Made by a program: the position numbers and the translations under genes
The notes under the pieces: generated by a model
The model's database searches: none
Told to the model about the DNA's origin: nothing
What the model saw: the letters and a program-made list of their open reading frames with translations, nothing else
Part shown: positions 1 through 6,718 of the stretch, piece by piece
Layout: every line of letters begins with the position of its first letter
Position numbering within the stretch: position 1 is the first letter of the stretch
Origin: Pseudomonadota bacterium
Lineage (GTDB): Bacteria; Pseudomonadota; Gammaproteobacteria; Burkholderiales; Burkholderiaceae_C
Direction of reading: 5' to 3'
Assembly (NCBI GenBank): GCA_023394015.1
Contig: JAEXBL010000168.1
Location: 1 to 11,133 of the forward strand
DNA: 11,133 nt

Positions 1-550
1 GGGTGTCGTCGGTCAGCAGCACCTGGCCGGGCTCGGCCTGCGCCGCCACGGGGCTGGGCAGGTGGATGGCCACGCCGTGCGCACCGCCGCCGCGCCGGTC
101 GCCGGCCTCGGTGGGGTCGGAGGCCACCTTGCCGGTGTGCACGCCGATGCGCAGCGCCAGCGGCGTGGCGCCGCCCTCGCCCGGGGCGGCCAGGCGCAGC
201 ATGCGCACCGCCGCCAGGCAAGCCTGCTCGGCGTGCTGCTCCAGCGCCCGCGGCACGCCGAACAGCGCCATGATGCCGTCGCCCAGGGTGCGCAGCACCG
301 TGCCGCCGTGCTGGCCAACCACGGCGACCATGCGCTCGATGGCGGGCTGCAACTGCCGCATGGCCTGCTCGGGGCCCAGCTCGGCGATCTGCCGCGTGGA
401 ATCGACGATGTCGGCGAACAGAATGGTGGCGGTCTTGACCTCGCCCCAGTCGGTGGCCGACGGCCCCAGCGCCTGGCCGCAGCCGGCGCAGAAGCGGTCG
501 CTGTGGCGGCAGGCCGCACCGCACTGGGTACAGAAGCGCCGGCCGGGCAC
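1..550 (-). CDS. Zinc-ribbon class III adenylate/guanylate cyclase-domain protein, N-terminal part (cut by window edge)
   Basis: The first 183 codons are visible; the gene continues past the left edge. Residues 7-24 form a zinc ribbon (C7-x2-C10 and C21-x2-C24). A class III nucleotide cyclase domain follows from about residue 40. Both metal-binding aspartates are present (FADIVDST, D47; TLGDGIMALFG, D91), as is the RIGVHTG strand at 134-140. The usual substrate Lys before the second Asp motif is Arg (R87). The catalytic Asn-x3-Arg segment reads HLPSP (163-167), so Asn is His and the transition-state Arg is Pro. Proteins with this N-terminus are often about 1000 residues, with an AAA/ATPase and TPR region after the cyclase domain, but that part lies outside the window. 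Start: GTG at 550, with GGAGG 7 nt upstream and an in-frame TGA at 556-554, so no longer start is possible. It lies downstream of a Crp-like regulator on the same strand. Confidence 0.88.
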   Translation of the reverse strand, partial: MPGRRFCTQCGAACRHSDRFCAGCGQALGPSATDWGEVKTATILFADIVDSTRQIAELGPEQAMRQLQPAIERMVAVVGQHGGTVLRTLGDGIMALFGVPRALEQHAEQACLAAVRMLRLAAPGEGGATPLALRIGVHTGKVASDPTEAGDRRGGGAHGVAIHLPSPVAAQAEPGQVLLTDDT

Positions 551-685
551 GACTCAACCTCCGGGCGCCAGGGGGCGCCTGTGTGCAGCTGCTGCAAAAG
601 CGGACGAGGTGGCGCGCGGCACGGACATGCGCCGCATGCTAACGGCAAAGCCTGACAGGGCTAACGCGGTCCACGCCTCTCGTCA

Positions 686-701
686 TACACCCAACGGTGT
701 A
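686..701. other. Short inverted repeat in the cyclase leader region
   Basis: The 233-nt gap 551-783 between the Crp-like gene and the cyclase gene holds no credible ORF. Its clearest structure is a 6-bp inverted repeat with a 4-nt loop, TACACC-CAAC-GGTGTA. It has no T-run on either side, so it is not a canonical intrinsic terminator. It could be a weak RNA hairpin or an operator for the cyclase gene. I could not identify a convincing promoter for the cyclase in this gap. Confidence 0.3.
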
Positions 702-783
702 GGCGGCGGTTGGCGTATCCCCACGGATGGGCAGCGAGGACTTACCGGCGCCCGTCCCTCAAGCGCAGCCAGCCATCAAGTCT

Positions 784-1461
784 TCACCACCGCGTCGGCA
801 GGCTCTTGAGCAGCACCAGCCGACGTTCGCGCAGCTCGACGTAGCCGCCGGTTTCCAGGTCCTTCAGCAGCCGGCTGACCATCTCGCGCGAGCAGGCCAG
901 GTGGTGGGCGATCTGCTGGTGTGTCAGGCGTTCGGTCAGGCTGCGGTGGCCCTGCGCGTCGGGCGGGCCAGCGAGCTGGTCGAGCAGGCGGGTGAGGCGC
1001 CCGTACACGTCGATCAGCGCCACGCTGCGCGCGTTTTCGGTGGCCAGGCGGGCGCGGCGGATCAGGCGCGCCATCAGCTCCAGCGCAAAGCCGGGCTGCT
1101 CGGCGATGTAGGCCAGCAGCTCGTCGCGGGCGATGACGGCGCAGACGGTGGGCTCGGCCGCCTCCACGCTGGCCGAGCGCGGGCCGCCGTCGAGCGACAT
1201 CTCGCCCACGTATTCGCCGGGGCCGTACAGGCCGAGCGTCAGCTCCTTGCCGCCGGCATCGGCCACGAAGGCGCGCAGCCGGCCGCTGCGCACGATGAAC
1301 AGCGTGTCGCCGCGGTCGCCTTCCTGGATGATGAGCGCGCCGCGCCGGTAGCGCCGCTCGCTGCCACGCCGCGCCAGCGCCTCGACATGGGCCGAGGCGG
1401 CATCGGCCGGCGGCAGGCCGGCCGGCGCTGAGGGTGAAGCTGCATCACGCGCGGGAGGCAT
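784..1461 (-). CDS. Crp/Fnr-family transcriptional regulator with intact cyclic-nucleotide pocket
   Basis: A 225-residue regulator. After a Pro/Ala-rich N-terminus (1-25), residues about 28-140 form a cyclic-nucleotide-binding beta-roll with a phosphate-binding cassette: GEYVGEMSL (82-90), then R95-S96. These match E72, R82 and S83 of E. coli CRP, so cAMP or cGMP binding is plausible. A long dimer helix (about 130-160) leads to a winged HTH, with a recognition helix at CSREMVSRLL (190-199). R192, E193 and R197 correspond to the TGTGA-reading residues of CRP. There is no Cys cluster for an Fnr-type Fe-S site. I chose ATG 1461, 7 nt after the luxR stop, with a G6 run directly before it. An in-frame ATG at 1518 (244 residues) would overlap luxR and has no clear ribosome site. 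It is probably co-transcribed with luxR and may autoregulate. The ligand is inferred, not shown. Confidence 0.9.
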   Translation of the reverse strand: MPPARDAASPSAPAGLPPADAASAHVEALARRGSERRYRRGALIIQEGDRGDTLFIVRSGRLRAFVADAGGKELTLGLYGPGEYVGEMSLDGGPRSASVEAAEPTVCAVIARDELLAYIAEQPGFALELMARLIRRARLATENARSVALIDVYGRLTRLLDQLAGPPDAQGHRSLTERLTHQQIAHHLACSREMVSRLLKDLETGGYVELRERRLVLLKSLPTRW

Positions 1462-1468
1462 CCCCCCA

Positions 1469-2167
1469 TCATACGAACTGGAACCCCGCCGAGGCTGGCT
1501 GCCGCGGTGCGCAGCCATCGCCGCGCAGCGCCGGCACCACCGGCGGTAGCGCCAGCACGCGCTGCACCAGCTGGCGGATGCCGTTGGCGCCGGTCTTGTC
1601 GCGCAGCGAGCGCACCTGGGTGCGCACGGTGGATTCGGCCACGCCGTGCTGCACGGCGATCTCGTCCACCTCGCGGCCGTCGCACAGGGCGCGCAGCACC
1701 GATTCCTCGGTGGGCGTCAGGCCGTGCTCGCTGGCGTACATCTGCAGCGCCAGGTTGTCGCCCACGCGCTGGCGCGCCATGACCAGCAACACGCTGCCGC
1801 GGGCATCTTCCAGCGCGTGCGTCAGCGGGATCACGGCCACCGGCAGCGTGTGCTCGCCGTGCGTGAGGTACAGCAGGCGCCGGCGACCGCACAGCGCGCC
1901 ACGCACCGCCGCCATGAGCTGCTGGCCCAGCGCCGAGGTGGCGCCGCTGATGGGCTCGCCAATGGCGCCGCCCAGCAGCCGGCCGCAGGCCAGCTCGTGC
2001 CGGGCCAGGTGGTTGGCGTGCAGTACCTGGCCGTCCGCGTCAACCAGCACCAGCCCGTAGTCGATCTCATCCAGCAGCCGCAGCAGAAAGCTGGGGTGCA
2101 GGTCGTCGGCCTTTTCGGTCTTGACGGGGTGGCGGGCTCTCTCCCTGATGGCAGCGACAGCGTCCAT
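1469..2167 (-). CDS. PAS-like sensor / LuxR-type HTH transcriptional regulator
   Basis: A 232-residue DNA-binding regulator. Residues about 25-130 resemble a degenerate PAS fold (FLLRLLDEIDYGLVLVDADG at 27-46, then the helix ANHLARHEL). Residues 149-207 form a LuxR/GerE HTH (LTPTEESVLRALCDG, then AESTVRTQVRSLRDKTG). There is no receiver domain and no autoinducer-binding domain signature, so its signal is unknown. The C-terminal 20 residues are Pro/Ala-rich tail. Start ATG 2167 is well supported: AGGAGG at 2178-2173 lies 5 nt upstream. The stop TGA (1471-1469) is only 7 nt before the Crp-like gene, so the two are likely one transcription unit and possibly translationally coupled. A candidate sigma70 promoter and a CRP-like palindrome lie upstream in the gap after gloC. 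Confidence 0.88.
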   Translation of the reverse strand: MDAVAAIRERARHPVKTEKADDLHPSFLLRLLDEIDYGLVLVDADGQVLHANHLARHELACGRLLGGAIGEPISGATSALGQQLMAAVRGALCGRRRLLYLTHGEHTLPVAVIPLTHALEDARGSVLLVMARQRVGDNLALQMYASEHGLTPTEESVLRALCDGREVDEIAVQHGVAESTVRTQVRSLRDKTGANGIRQLVQRVLALPPVVPALRGDGCAPRQPASAGFQFV

Positions 2168-2201
2168 GGTGTCCTCCTGTTCCTTGCAATGCATGCAGGC
2201 C

Positions 2202-2230
2202 AGTGTAGGAACGCGCACCCACGGCGTCAG
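2202..2230 (-). promoter_or_regulatory. Candidate sigma70 promoter of luxR-crp
   Basis: On the minus strand, CTGACG (2230-2225, 4/6 to TTGACA) is followed by exactly 17 nt and then TACACT (2207-2202, 4/6 to TATAAT). The start of transcription would be near 2195, giving a leader of about 28 nt that contains the AGGAGG ribosome site of luxR. Moderate matches only; the correct spacing and position raise the likelihood. Confidence 0.45.
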
Positions 2231-2251
2231 TGAACGGACGCACCGGCGCTT

Positions 2252-2266
2252 TGTGATCCATTCACA
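2252..2266. promoter_or_regulatory. CRP-like palindrome TGTGA-N5-TCACA upstream of luxR-crp
   Basis: Both half-sites match the CRP consensus perfectly (TGTGA and TCACA), but the spacer is 5 nt rather than the usual 6. It lies between gloC and luxR. Its centre (2259) is about 64 nt upstream of the predicted luxR transcription start, close to the -61.5 position of class I CRP activation. The Crp-like protein encoded in the same operon keeps the TGTGA-reading residues R192/E193/R197. Autoregulation is inferred from these facts; the odd spacer is the main reason for doubt. Confidence 0.45.
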
Positions 2267-2292
2267 TTTTTGGAAGGCGCCGCGCAGTGCGA

Positions 2293-2937
2293 TCAGCCGC
2301 GCACGAAGGGGTTGTGCCGGCGCTCGTCGCCGAAGCTGCTTTCGGGGCCGTGGCCGGGGATGAACACGGTGTCGTCGCCCATCGGCCACAGCCGCTCGCG
2401 GATGCTGGCGACAAGCTGCGCCTGGTTGCCGCCCGGAAAGTCGGTGCGGCCGATGCTGCCGGCAAACAGCACGTCGCCGACAAAGGCGCGCCCGGCCTCG
2501 GGCGCATGGAACACCACGTGCCCCGGCGTGTGGCCGGGACAGTGGCGCACGTTCAGCGTGCACTGGCCGACCTGCACCGTGTCGCCATCGTGCAGCCAGC
2601 GCGTGGGCGTGAAGCCCGCCGCCTGCGGAAAGCCGAACATGCGCCCCTGTTCGGCCATGCCGTCGATCCAGAACTGGTCGCCCGGGTGCGGGCCGATGAT
2701 GGGCAGGCCCAGCCGCTGGCTCAGCTCGGCCGTGCCGCCGGCGTGGTCGATGTGGGCGTGGGTGAGCCAGATCTGCTTGAGATTCACGCCCAGCTCGCGC
2801 ACCGCCGCCTCGATGCGCGGCAGGTCGCCGCCGGGGTCGATGACGGCGGCGTCCCGGGTGGCATCGCACCAGACGATGGAGCAGTTCTGCTGGAACGGGG
2901 TGACGGGAACGGTGTGGTAGCGGAAGGTGGTGGTCAT
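2293..2937 (-). CDS. gloC: GloC/YcbL-type hydroxyacylglutathione hydrolase (metallo-beta-lactamase fold)
   Basis: A 214-residue metallo-beta-lactamase-fold hydrolase. It matches the short glyoxalase II family (E. coli YcbL/GloC, about 215 residues), which cleaves S-lactoylglutathione to lactate and glutathione in methylglyoxal detoxification. The dinuclear metal ligands are in order: THAHIDH (H60, H62, D64, H65), CPGHTPGH (H136), GDVLF (D155) and PGHGPES (H196). SIGRTDFPGG (161-170) is the family's typical substrate-loop segment. There is no C-terminal glutathione-binding helical domain as in classical GloB, consistent with the short class. ATG 2937 fits the family N-terminus; the ribosome site before it is weak. 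It is 87 nt downstream of exoA on the same strand, and 125 nt separate it from luxR. The family also includes other thioester hydrolases, so the exact substrate is inferred. Confidence 0.9.
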   Translation of the reverse strand: MTTTFRYHTVPVTPFQQNCSIVWCDATRDAAVIDPGGDLPRIEAAVRELGVNLKQIWLTHAHIDHAGGTAELSQRLGLPIIGPHPGDQFWIDGMAEQGRMFGFPQAAGFTPTRWLHDGDTVQVGQCTLNVRHCPGHTPGHVVFHAPEAGRAFVGDVLFAGSIGRTDFPGGNQAQLVASIRERLWPMGDDTVFIPGHGPESSFGDERRHNPFVRG

Positions 2938-3024
2938 GGCTTGCAGATGCAGTCGCGCGCCGCTTAGTCAAGCCAGGCGCCAGGCACGGGCGCGCCGCTT
3001 GAGCGCAGCGGTAGGCAGGCGGCG

Positions 3025-3831
3025 TCAGCCACCGCCCCAGGGCGAGAACGCGTAATCGATGGTGATGGGCGCGTGGTCGCTGAACTTCTGGTCCTTGTAG
3101 ATCGACGCCGTGCGCGCCTGGTGCGCGATGGCCGGCGTGGCCAGGTGGTAGTCCAGCCGCCAGCCCACGTTCTTGGCGTAGGCCTGGCCGCGGTTGCTCC
3201 ACCAAGTGTAGGACTCGCCGGTGGTCTCGGGGTGCAGGTGGCGGTACACGTCCACCAGTTGCAGCTCGTCGATGACCTTGCTGACCCAGGCGCGCTCCTC
3301 GGGCAGAAAGCCGCTGTTCTTCTGGTTGCTCTTCCAGTTCTTCAGGTCGATCTCCTGGTGCGCCACGTTGACGTCGCCGCACAGCACGAACTCGCGCTCG
3401 GCCTTCAGGCGCTGCAGCACCGGGTAGAACTCGGCCAGGAAGCGGTACTTGGCCTCCTGCCGCGCCGGGCCGGACGAGCCGCTGGGAAAGTAGCAGCTGA
3501 TGACGGAGAACTTCTGCGACGGCGTGTCGAAGCGCGCCTCCAGGTAGCGCCCTTCCTCGTCGAACTCGGGCGAGCCGTAGCCGGCGATCACCTCGCTGGG
3601 CTCGTGCCGCGTGTAGAGGCCCACGCCCGAATAGCCCTTTTTCACCGTCGCCAGGTGAAAGTGCCCGCGCATGCCGGCCAGGATCTCAAAGCGGCCCTCG
3701 ATGTCGGGCATCTGGGCCTTGATCTCCTGCACGCAAATACAATCCGGCGCATGCGCCTCCAGCCAGGCCTCCACGCCCTTGGTGGCGGCGGAGCGGATGC
3801 CATTGAGGTTGAGGCTGGTGAGCTTGAACAA
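3025..3831 (-). CDS. exoA: Exodeoxyribonuclease III (AP endonuclease)
   Basis: A 268-residue ExoA/Xth enzyme for base-excision repair: it cleaves DNA at abasic sites and removes 3' blocking groups. The endonuclease/exonuclease/phosphatase core is complete: SLNLNGIRSA (6-15), VQEIKAQ with metal ligand E36, YFPSG (114-118), GDVNVAHQEIDLKN with D153 and N155, and FSDHAPI with D252-H253. The start is most likely TTG at 3831. It encodes the residue before FKLTSLNLNGIR, where family members begin, and GGAG lies 8 nt upstream. The longer open frame upstream would run antisense through pyrE and does not resemble the family. Its start is only 13 nt from that of the divergent pyrE, so its promoter must lie inside pyrE. 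gloC follows 87 nt downstream. Codons 30-32 are unusually AT-rich, probably because of an antisense promoter element. Confidence 0.94.
   Translation of the reverse strand: MFKLTSLNLNGIRSAATKGVEAWLEAHAPDCICVQEIKAQMPDIEGRFEILAGMRGHFHLATVKKGYSGVGLYTRHEPSEVIAGYGSPEFDEEGRYLEARFDTPSQKFSVISCYFPSGSSGPARQEAKYRFLAEFYPVLQRLKAEREFVLCGDVNVAHQEIDLKNWKSNQKNSGFLPEERAWVSKVIDELQLVDVYRHLHPETTGESYTWWSNRGQAYAKNVGWRLDYHLATPAIAHQARTASIYKDQKFSDHAPITIDYAFSPWGGG
3738..3743 (+). promoter_or_regulatory. Candidate -10 element (TACAAT) for pyrE inside exoA
   Basis: TACAAT matches the -10 consensus 5/6 and lies in a local AT-rich patch within the exoA coding region. Transcription would start near 3750, giving pyrE a leader of about 95 nt. 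No good -35 is seen at 16-18 nt (TTGATC at 3719 is only 13 nt away). The exoA codons read through here are GAT-TGT-ATT, out of line with the surrounding G/C-ending codons. Confidence 0.35.
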
Positions 3832-3844
3832 GGGGGTTTCTCCA
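3829..3844. promoter_or_regulatory. Interlocked translation signals of exoA and pyrE
   Basis: The two divergent start codons are 13 nt apart. The plus-strand purine run AAGGGGG (3830-3836), the likely ribosome site of pyrE, overlaps the TTG start of exoA (3831-3829). The exoA ribosome site GGAG (3843-3840) lies 1 nt from the pyrE ATG. The two mRNAs therefore have complementary 5' ends whatever their exact promoters. Confidence 0.75.
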
Positions 3845-4540
3845 ATGAACGCACCACAAGCGGCCAGCGGCGAGCGCGACCGGCTGGCGCAGGATTTCGT
3901 GCAATTCGCCATCGAAAGCGGCGTGCTGCGCTTCGGCGAATTCAAGACCAAGGCGGGGCGGCTGTCGCCCTACTTCTTCAACGCCGGCCTGTTCGACGAC
4001 GGCGCCAAACTGGGCCGGCTGGCGCAATTCTATGCGCGGGCGCTCTTGGGCTCGGGCATCGAGTTCGACGTCATCTTCGGCCCCGCCTACAAGGGCATTC
4101 CGCTGGGCGCGGCGGTGGCGGTGGAGCTGGCGCGCCTGGGCGTGAACAAGCCCTTTGCCTACAACCGCAAGGAGGCCAAGGACCACGGCGAAGGCGGCGT
4201 GCTGGTGGGCGCGCCGCTCAAGGGCCGGGTGCTGATCGTCGACGACGTGATCTCCGCCGGCACCGCGGTGCGCGAGTCGATCGCGCTGATTCGCGCCGCC
4301 GGCGCCACGCCGCACGCGGTGGCCATCGCCCTTGACCGGCAGGAGAAGGCCACCGAGGATGGGCGCGACGTTTCCTGGTCGGCCGTGCAATATGTCCGCG
4401 ATTCGCTGGGCCTGAAGGTGTGCGCCATCGCCCAGTTGGCCCATTTATTGCAGCACCTGTCGCAGACTGACAATTTTTATACGCACTTTGAAGCCGTGTC
4501 GGCCTACCGGGCGCGCTACGGCGTTGATGGAGAGTCATGA
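3845..4540 (+). CDS. pyrE: Orotate phosphoribosyltransferase
   Basis: A 231-residue enzyme of de novo pyrimidine synthesis that joins orotate and PRPP to form orotidine 5'-monophosphate. Landmarks: FKTKAGRLSPYFFNAG (33-48) near the orotate site; FGPAYKGIPL (78-87); the flexible catalytic loop YNRKEAKDHGEGG (106-118) with K109, K112 and H114; and the PRPP-binding loop VLIVDDVISAGTA (129-141). Length fits proteobacterial PyrE, with a typical C-terminal YRARYGV. ATG 3845 has AAGGGGG about 8 nt upstream. The stop TGA overlaps the ATG of the next gene by 4 nt (ATGA), suggesting translational coupling to the DUF4124 gene. It diverges from exoA over a 13-nt gap, and a possible promoter -10 lies within exoA. 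Confidence 0.96.
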   Translation: MNAPQAASGERDRLAQDFVQFAIESGVLRFGEFKTKAGRLSPYFFNAGLFDDGAKLGRLAQFYARALLGSGIEFDVIFGPAYKGIPLGAAVAVELARLGVNKPFAYNRKEAKDHGEGGVLVGAPLKGRVLIVDDVISAGTAVRESIALIRAAGATPHAVAIALDRQEKATEDGRDVSWSAVQYVRDSLGLKVCAIAQLAHLLQHLSQTDNFYTHFEAVSAYRARYGVDGES

Positions 4541-5226
4541 AGGTTTCAGCTTGTCGACTTGGACTGCGCGCGCTGCCGGCCCTGGGCCTGGCGGCGACGG
4601 CCTTGCTGGGCGGCCTGCCGGCCTGGGCACAGGCCGGAAAGCAGGGCGGCACGGGCCGCATCTACACCTGCATCGATGCCAATGGGCGGCGCCTGACCTC
4701 CGACCGGCCGATTCTGTCGTGCATCGACCGCGAGCAGCGCGTGCTCAGCAGCAGCGGCACCACGCTGCGCGTGATCCAGCCGGCGCAGACGGCCGCCGAG
4801 CGCGAGGCGCAGGCGGCCCGCGAGCGCCAGGCCGCCATCGAGCGCCAGCGCGCGCAGAACATCATCCGGCGCGACCAGGCGCTGATCACCCGCTACCCCG
4901 ACCAGGCCGCGCACGACGCCGCGCGCAAGGAGGCGCTGGCGCAGTCGCAATCGGTGGTCGACGCGGCCGAGCAGCGCCTGGCCGAACTGGCCGTCGAGCG
5001 CAAGGCGCTGGACGACGAGATGGAGTTCTACAAGAAGGACCCGTCCAAGGCGCCGGCCAAGGTGCGCCGCGGCATCGAGGACAACGCGCAGTCGGTGGCC
5101 ATGCAGCAGCGCGCCATCGCCGGCCAGCAGGAAGAGCGCCAGCGCATCAACGCCCGCTTCGACGAAGAAGCGGCACGCCTGCAGCAGCTGTGGCGGGCCA
5201 AGGCCGAGCACGCGGCCGGCCGCTGA
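4537..5226 (+). CDS. Secreted DUF4124-domain coiled-coil protein
   Basis: A 229-residue protein of unknown function. Residues 1-31 look like a Sec signal peptide: basic start (R7, R11), hydrophobic stretch LPALGLAATALLGGLPAWA, and likely cleavage after AWA31. Residues 41-75 match a DUF4124-type domain (RIYTCIDANGRRLTSDRP), with C45 and C62 placed to form a periplasmic disulfide. From about residue 85 to the end the sequence is rich in Glu, Arg, Gln and Ala with heptad-like spacing, predicting long coiled-coil helices in the periplasm. No enzyme motif is seen. Its ATG overlaps the pyrE stop (ATGA), so it is probably expressed with pyrE by translational coupling; there is no functional link to pyrimidine synthesis that I can see. 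It converges on gatB across a 45-nt gap. Confidence 0.85.
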   Translation: MKVSACRLGLRALPALGLAATALLGGLPAWAQAGKQGGTGRIYTCIDANGRRLTSDRPILSCIDREQRVLSSSGTTLRVIQPAQTAAEREAQAARERQAAIERQRAQNIIRRDQALITRYPDQAAHDAARKEALAQSQSVVDAAEQRLAELAVERKALDDEMEFYKKDPSKAPAKVRRGIEDNAQSVAMQQRAIAGQQEERQRINARFDEEAARLQQLWRAKAEHAAGR

Positions 5227-5237
5227 TTGCCGGCCGA

Positions 5238-5269
5238 GCCCGCGTTCAACGCTGGCGCAACACGCGGGC
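5238..5269. terminator. Hairpin between convergent DUF4124 gene and gatB
   Basis: In the 45-nt convergent gap an 8-bp perfect stem (GCCCGCGT, 5238-5245; ACGCGGGC, 5262-5269) encloses a 16-nt loop. There is no adjacent T-run on either strand, so if it ends transcription it does so as a non-canonical, possibly bidirectional, element. Confidence 0.4.
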
Positions 5270-5271
5270 CA

Positions 5272-6717
5272 TCAATCCGCCAGCCGGGCGCGCAGCAACT
5301 CGTTCACCAGCGCCGGGTTGGCCTTGCCCTTGCTGGCCTTCATCACCTGGCCGACCAGGGCGTTGAAGGCCTTGTCCTTGCCGGCCTTGAACTGCGCCAC
5401 GTTGTCGGGGTTGGCGGCGATCACCGCGTCCACCATCTGCTCCAGCGCGCCGGTGTCCTGCATCTGCTTCAAGCCCTTGGCGTCGATGACGGCATCGACC
5501 TCGCTGCCCTCGCCCGACCACAGAGCCTCGAACACCTGGCGCGCGGCGGCGTTGCTGATGGTGCCGTCCTGGATGCGGCCGATGAGCTGACCCAGCTGCG
5601 AGGCCGATACCTTGCTCGACTCGATGCCGATCTCCTCGGCGTTCAGCCGGCGCGAGATCTCGCCCATGATCCAGTTGCTGGCCAGCTTGGGCTGGCCGCT
5701 GGCCCGGGCCGCCGCCTCGAAGTAGGCGCCCATGGCCGGCGACTGCGTGAGCGTGGTGGCGTCGTACTCGGGCAGGCCGTAGTCGGCCACGAAGCGTTCG
5801 GCCATCCTGCGCGGCAGCTCGGGCATCTGCGCCCGCGTTTCCTCGATCCACTGCGCCGAGATGCACAGCGGCGGCAGGTCGGGGTCGGGGAAGTAGCGGT
5901 AGTCGGCCGAGTCTTCCTTGCTGCGCATGGCGCGCGTCTCGCCGGTGTCGGGGTCGAACAGCACGGTGGCCTGCTCGATCGGGCGACCGTCCTCCAACTG
6001 CTCGATCTGCCAGCGGATCTCGTAGTCGATCGCCTGCTGCATGAAGCGGAAGCTGTTCAGGTTCTTGATCTCGCGCCGCGTGCCCAGCGGCGCCCCGGGC
6101 TTGCGCACGCTGACGTTGGCGTCGCAGCGGAAGCTGCCTTCCTGCATGTTGCCGTCGCACACGCCGATCCAGGTGACGATCTTGTGCAGTTCCTTCGCAT
6201 ACGCCACGGCCTCGGCGCTGCTGCGCATGTCGGGCTCGGTGACGATTTCCAAGAGCGGCGTGCCGGCGCGGTTCAGGTCGATGCCGCTCATGCCGTGGTA
6301 GTCCTCGTGCAGCGACTTGCCGGCGTCTTCCTCCAGGTGGGCGCGCACCAGGCGCACGGTCTTTTTCTGGTCACCAACGAAGAACGTCACCTCGCCGCCC
6401 TGCACCACCGGAATCTCGAACTGGCTGATCTGGTAGCCCTTGGGCAGGTCGGGGTAGAAGTAGTTCTTGCGCGCGAAGATGCTGCGCGGCGCGATGTGCG
6501 AGCCCAGCGCCAGACCCAGCTTGATGGCGCACTGCACCGCCGCGCGGTTCATCACCGGCAGCGTGCCGGGCAGCGCCAGGTCGACCGCGCTGGCCTGGGT
6601 GTTGGGCGCGGCGCCGAAGGCGGTGCTGGCGCGGCTGAAGATCTTGCTGTGCGTCTGCAACTGGGCGTGCGTTTCGAAGCCGATGACGACTTCGTAGCCC
6701 TGGATGAGTTGGCTCAT
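5272..6717 (-). CDS. gatB: Asp-tRNA(Asn)/Glu-tRNA(Gln) amidotransferase subunit B
   Basis: A 481-residue GatB, the subunit that holds mischarged tRNA and activates the Asp or Glu side chain by phosphorylation before amidation in the GatCAB complex. The N-terminal half is the GatB/GatE catalytic fold: [20 protein letters not shown] (10-29), [24 protein letters not shown], and [17 protein letters not shown]. The last ~145 residues are the tRNA-binding YqeY-like tail, ending in [15 protein letters not shown] sequence. Length is normal. ATG 6717 is 1 nt after the gatA stop; AAGG 8 nt upstream lies within the end of gatA, so coupling to gatA is expected. GFE replaces the commoner GLE in the first motif, a mild change. 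In bacteria with their own GlnRS, the complex mainly makes Asn-tRNA; which substrate applies here cannot be told from this window. Confidence 0.97.
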   Translation of the reverse strand: MSQLIQGYEVVIGFETHAQLQTHSKIFSRASTAFGAAPNTQASAVDLALPGTLPVMNRAAVQCAIKLGLALGSHIAPRSIFARKNYFYPDLPKGYQISQFEIPVVQGGEVTFFVGDQKKTVRLVRAHLEEDAGKSLHEDYHGMSGIDLNRAGTPLLEIVTEPDMRSSAEAVAYAKELHKIVTWIGVCDGNMQEGSFRCDANVSVRKPGAPLGTRREIKNLNSFRFMQQAIDYEIRWQIEQLEDGRPIEQATVLFDPDTGETRAMRSKEDSADYRYFPDPDLPPLCISAQWIEETRAQMPELPRRMAERFVADYGLPEYDATTLTQSPAMGAYFEAAARASGQPKLASNWIMGEISRRLNAEEIGIESSKVSASQLGQLIGRIQDGTISNAAARQVFEALWSGEGSEVDAVIDAKGLKQMQDTGALEQMVDAVIAANPDNVAQFKAGKDKAFNALVGQVMKASKGKANPALVNELLRARLAD

Positions 6718-6718
6718 G

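Noticed and set aside
2955..3000. 11-bp direct repeat GCGCGCCGCTT in the exoA-gloC gap
   Set aside because: Low-complexity GC sequence in a GC-rich genome, only two copies 35 nt apart, no associated signal.
2168..3382. Upstream extension of the LuxR frame to 637 residues through gloC and exoA
   Set aside because: The extension is out of frame with both clear genes, and AGGAGG marks ATG 2167 as the LuxR start.
3832..3951. Longer exoA starting inside pyrE at 3951
   Set aside because: The 40 extra residues do not resemble ExoA and are antisense to the conserved pyrE start; TTG 3831 has a good ribosome site and fits the family N-terminus.
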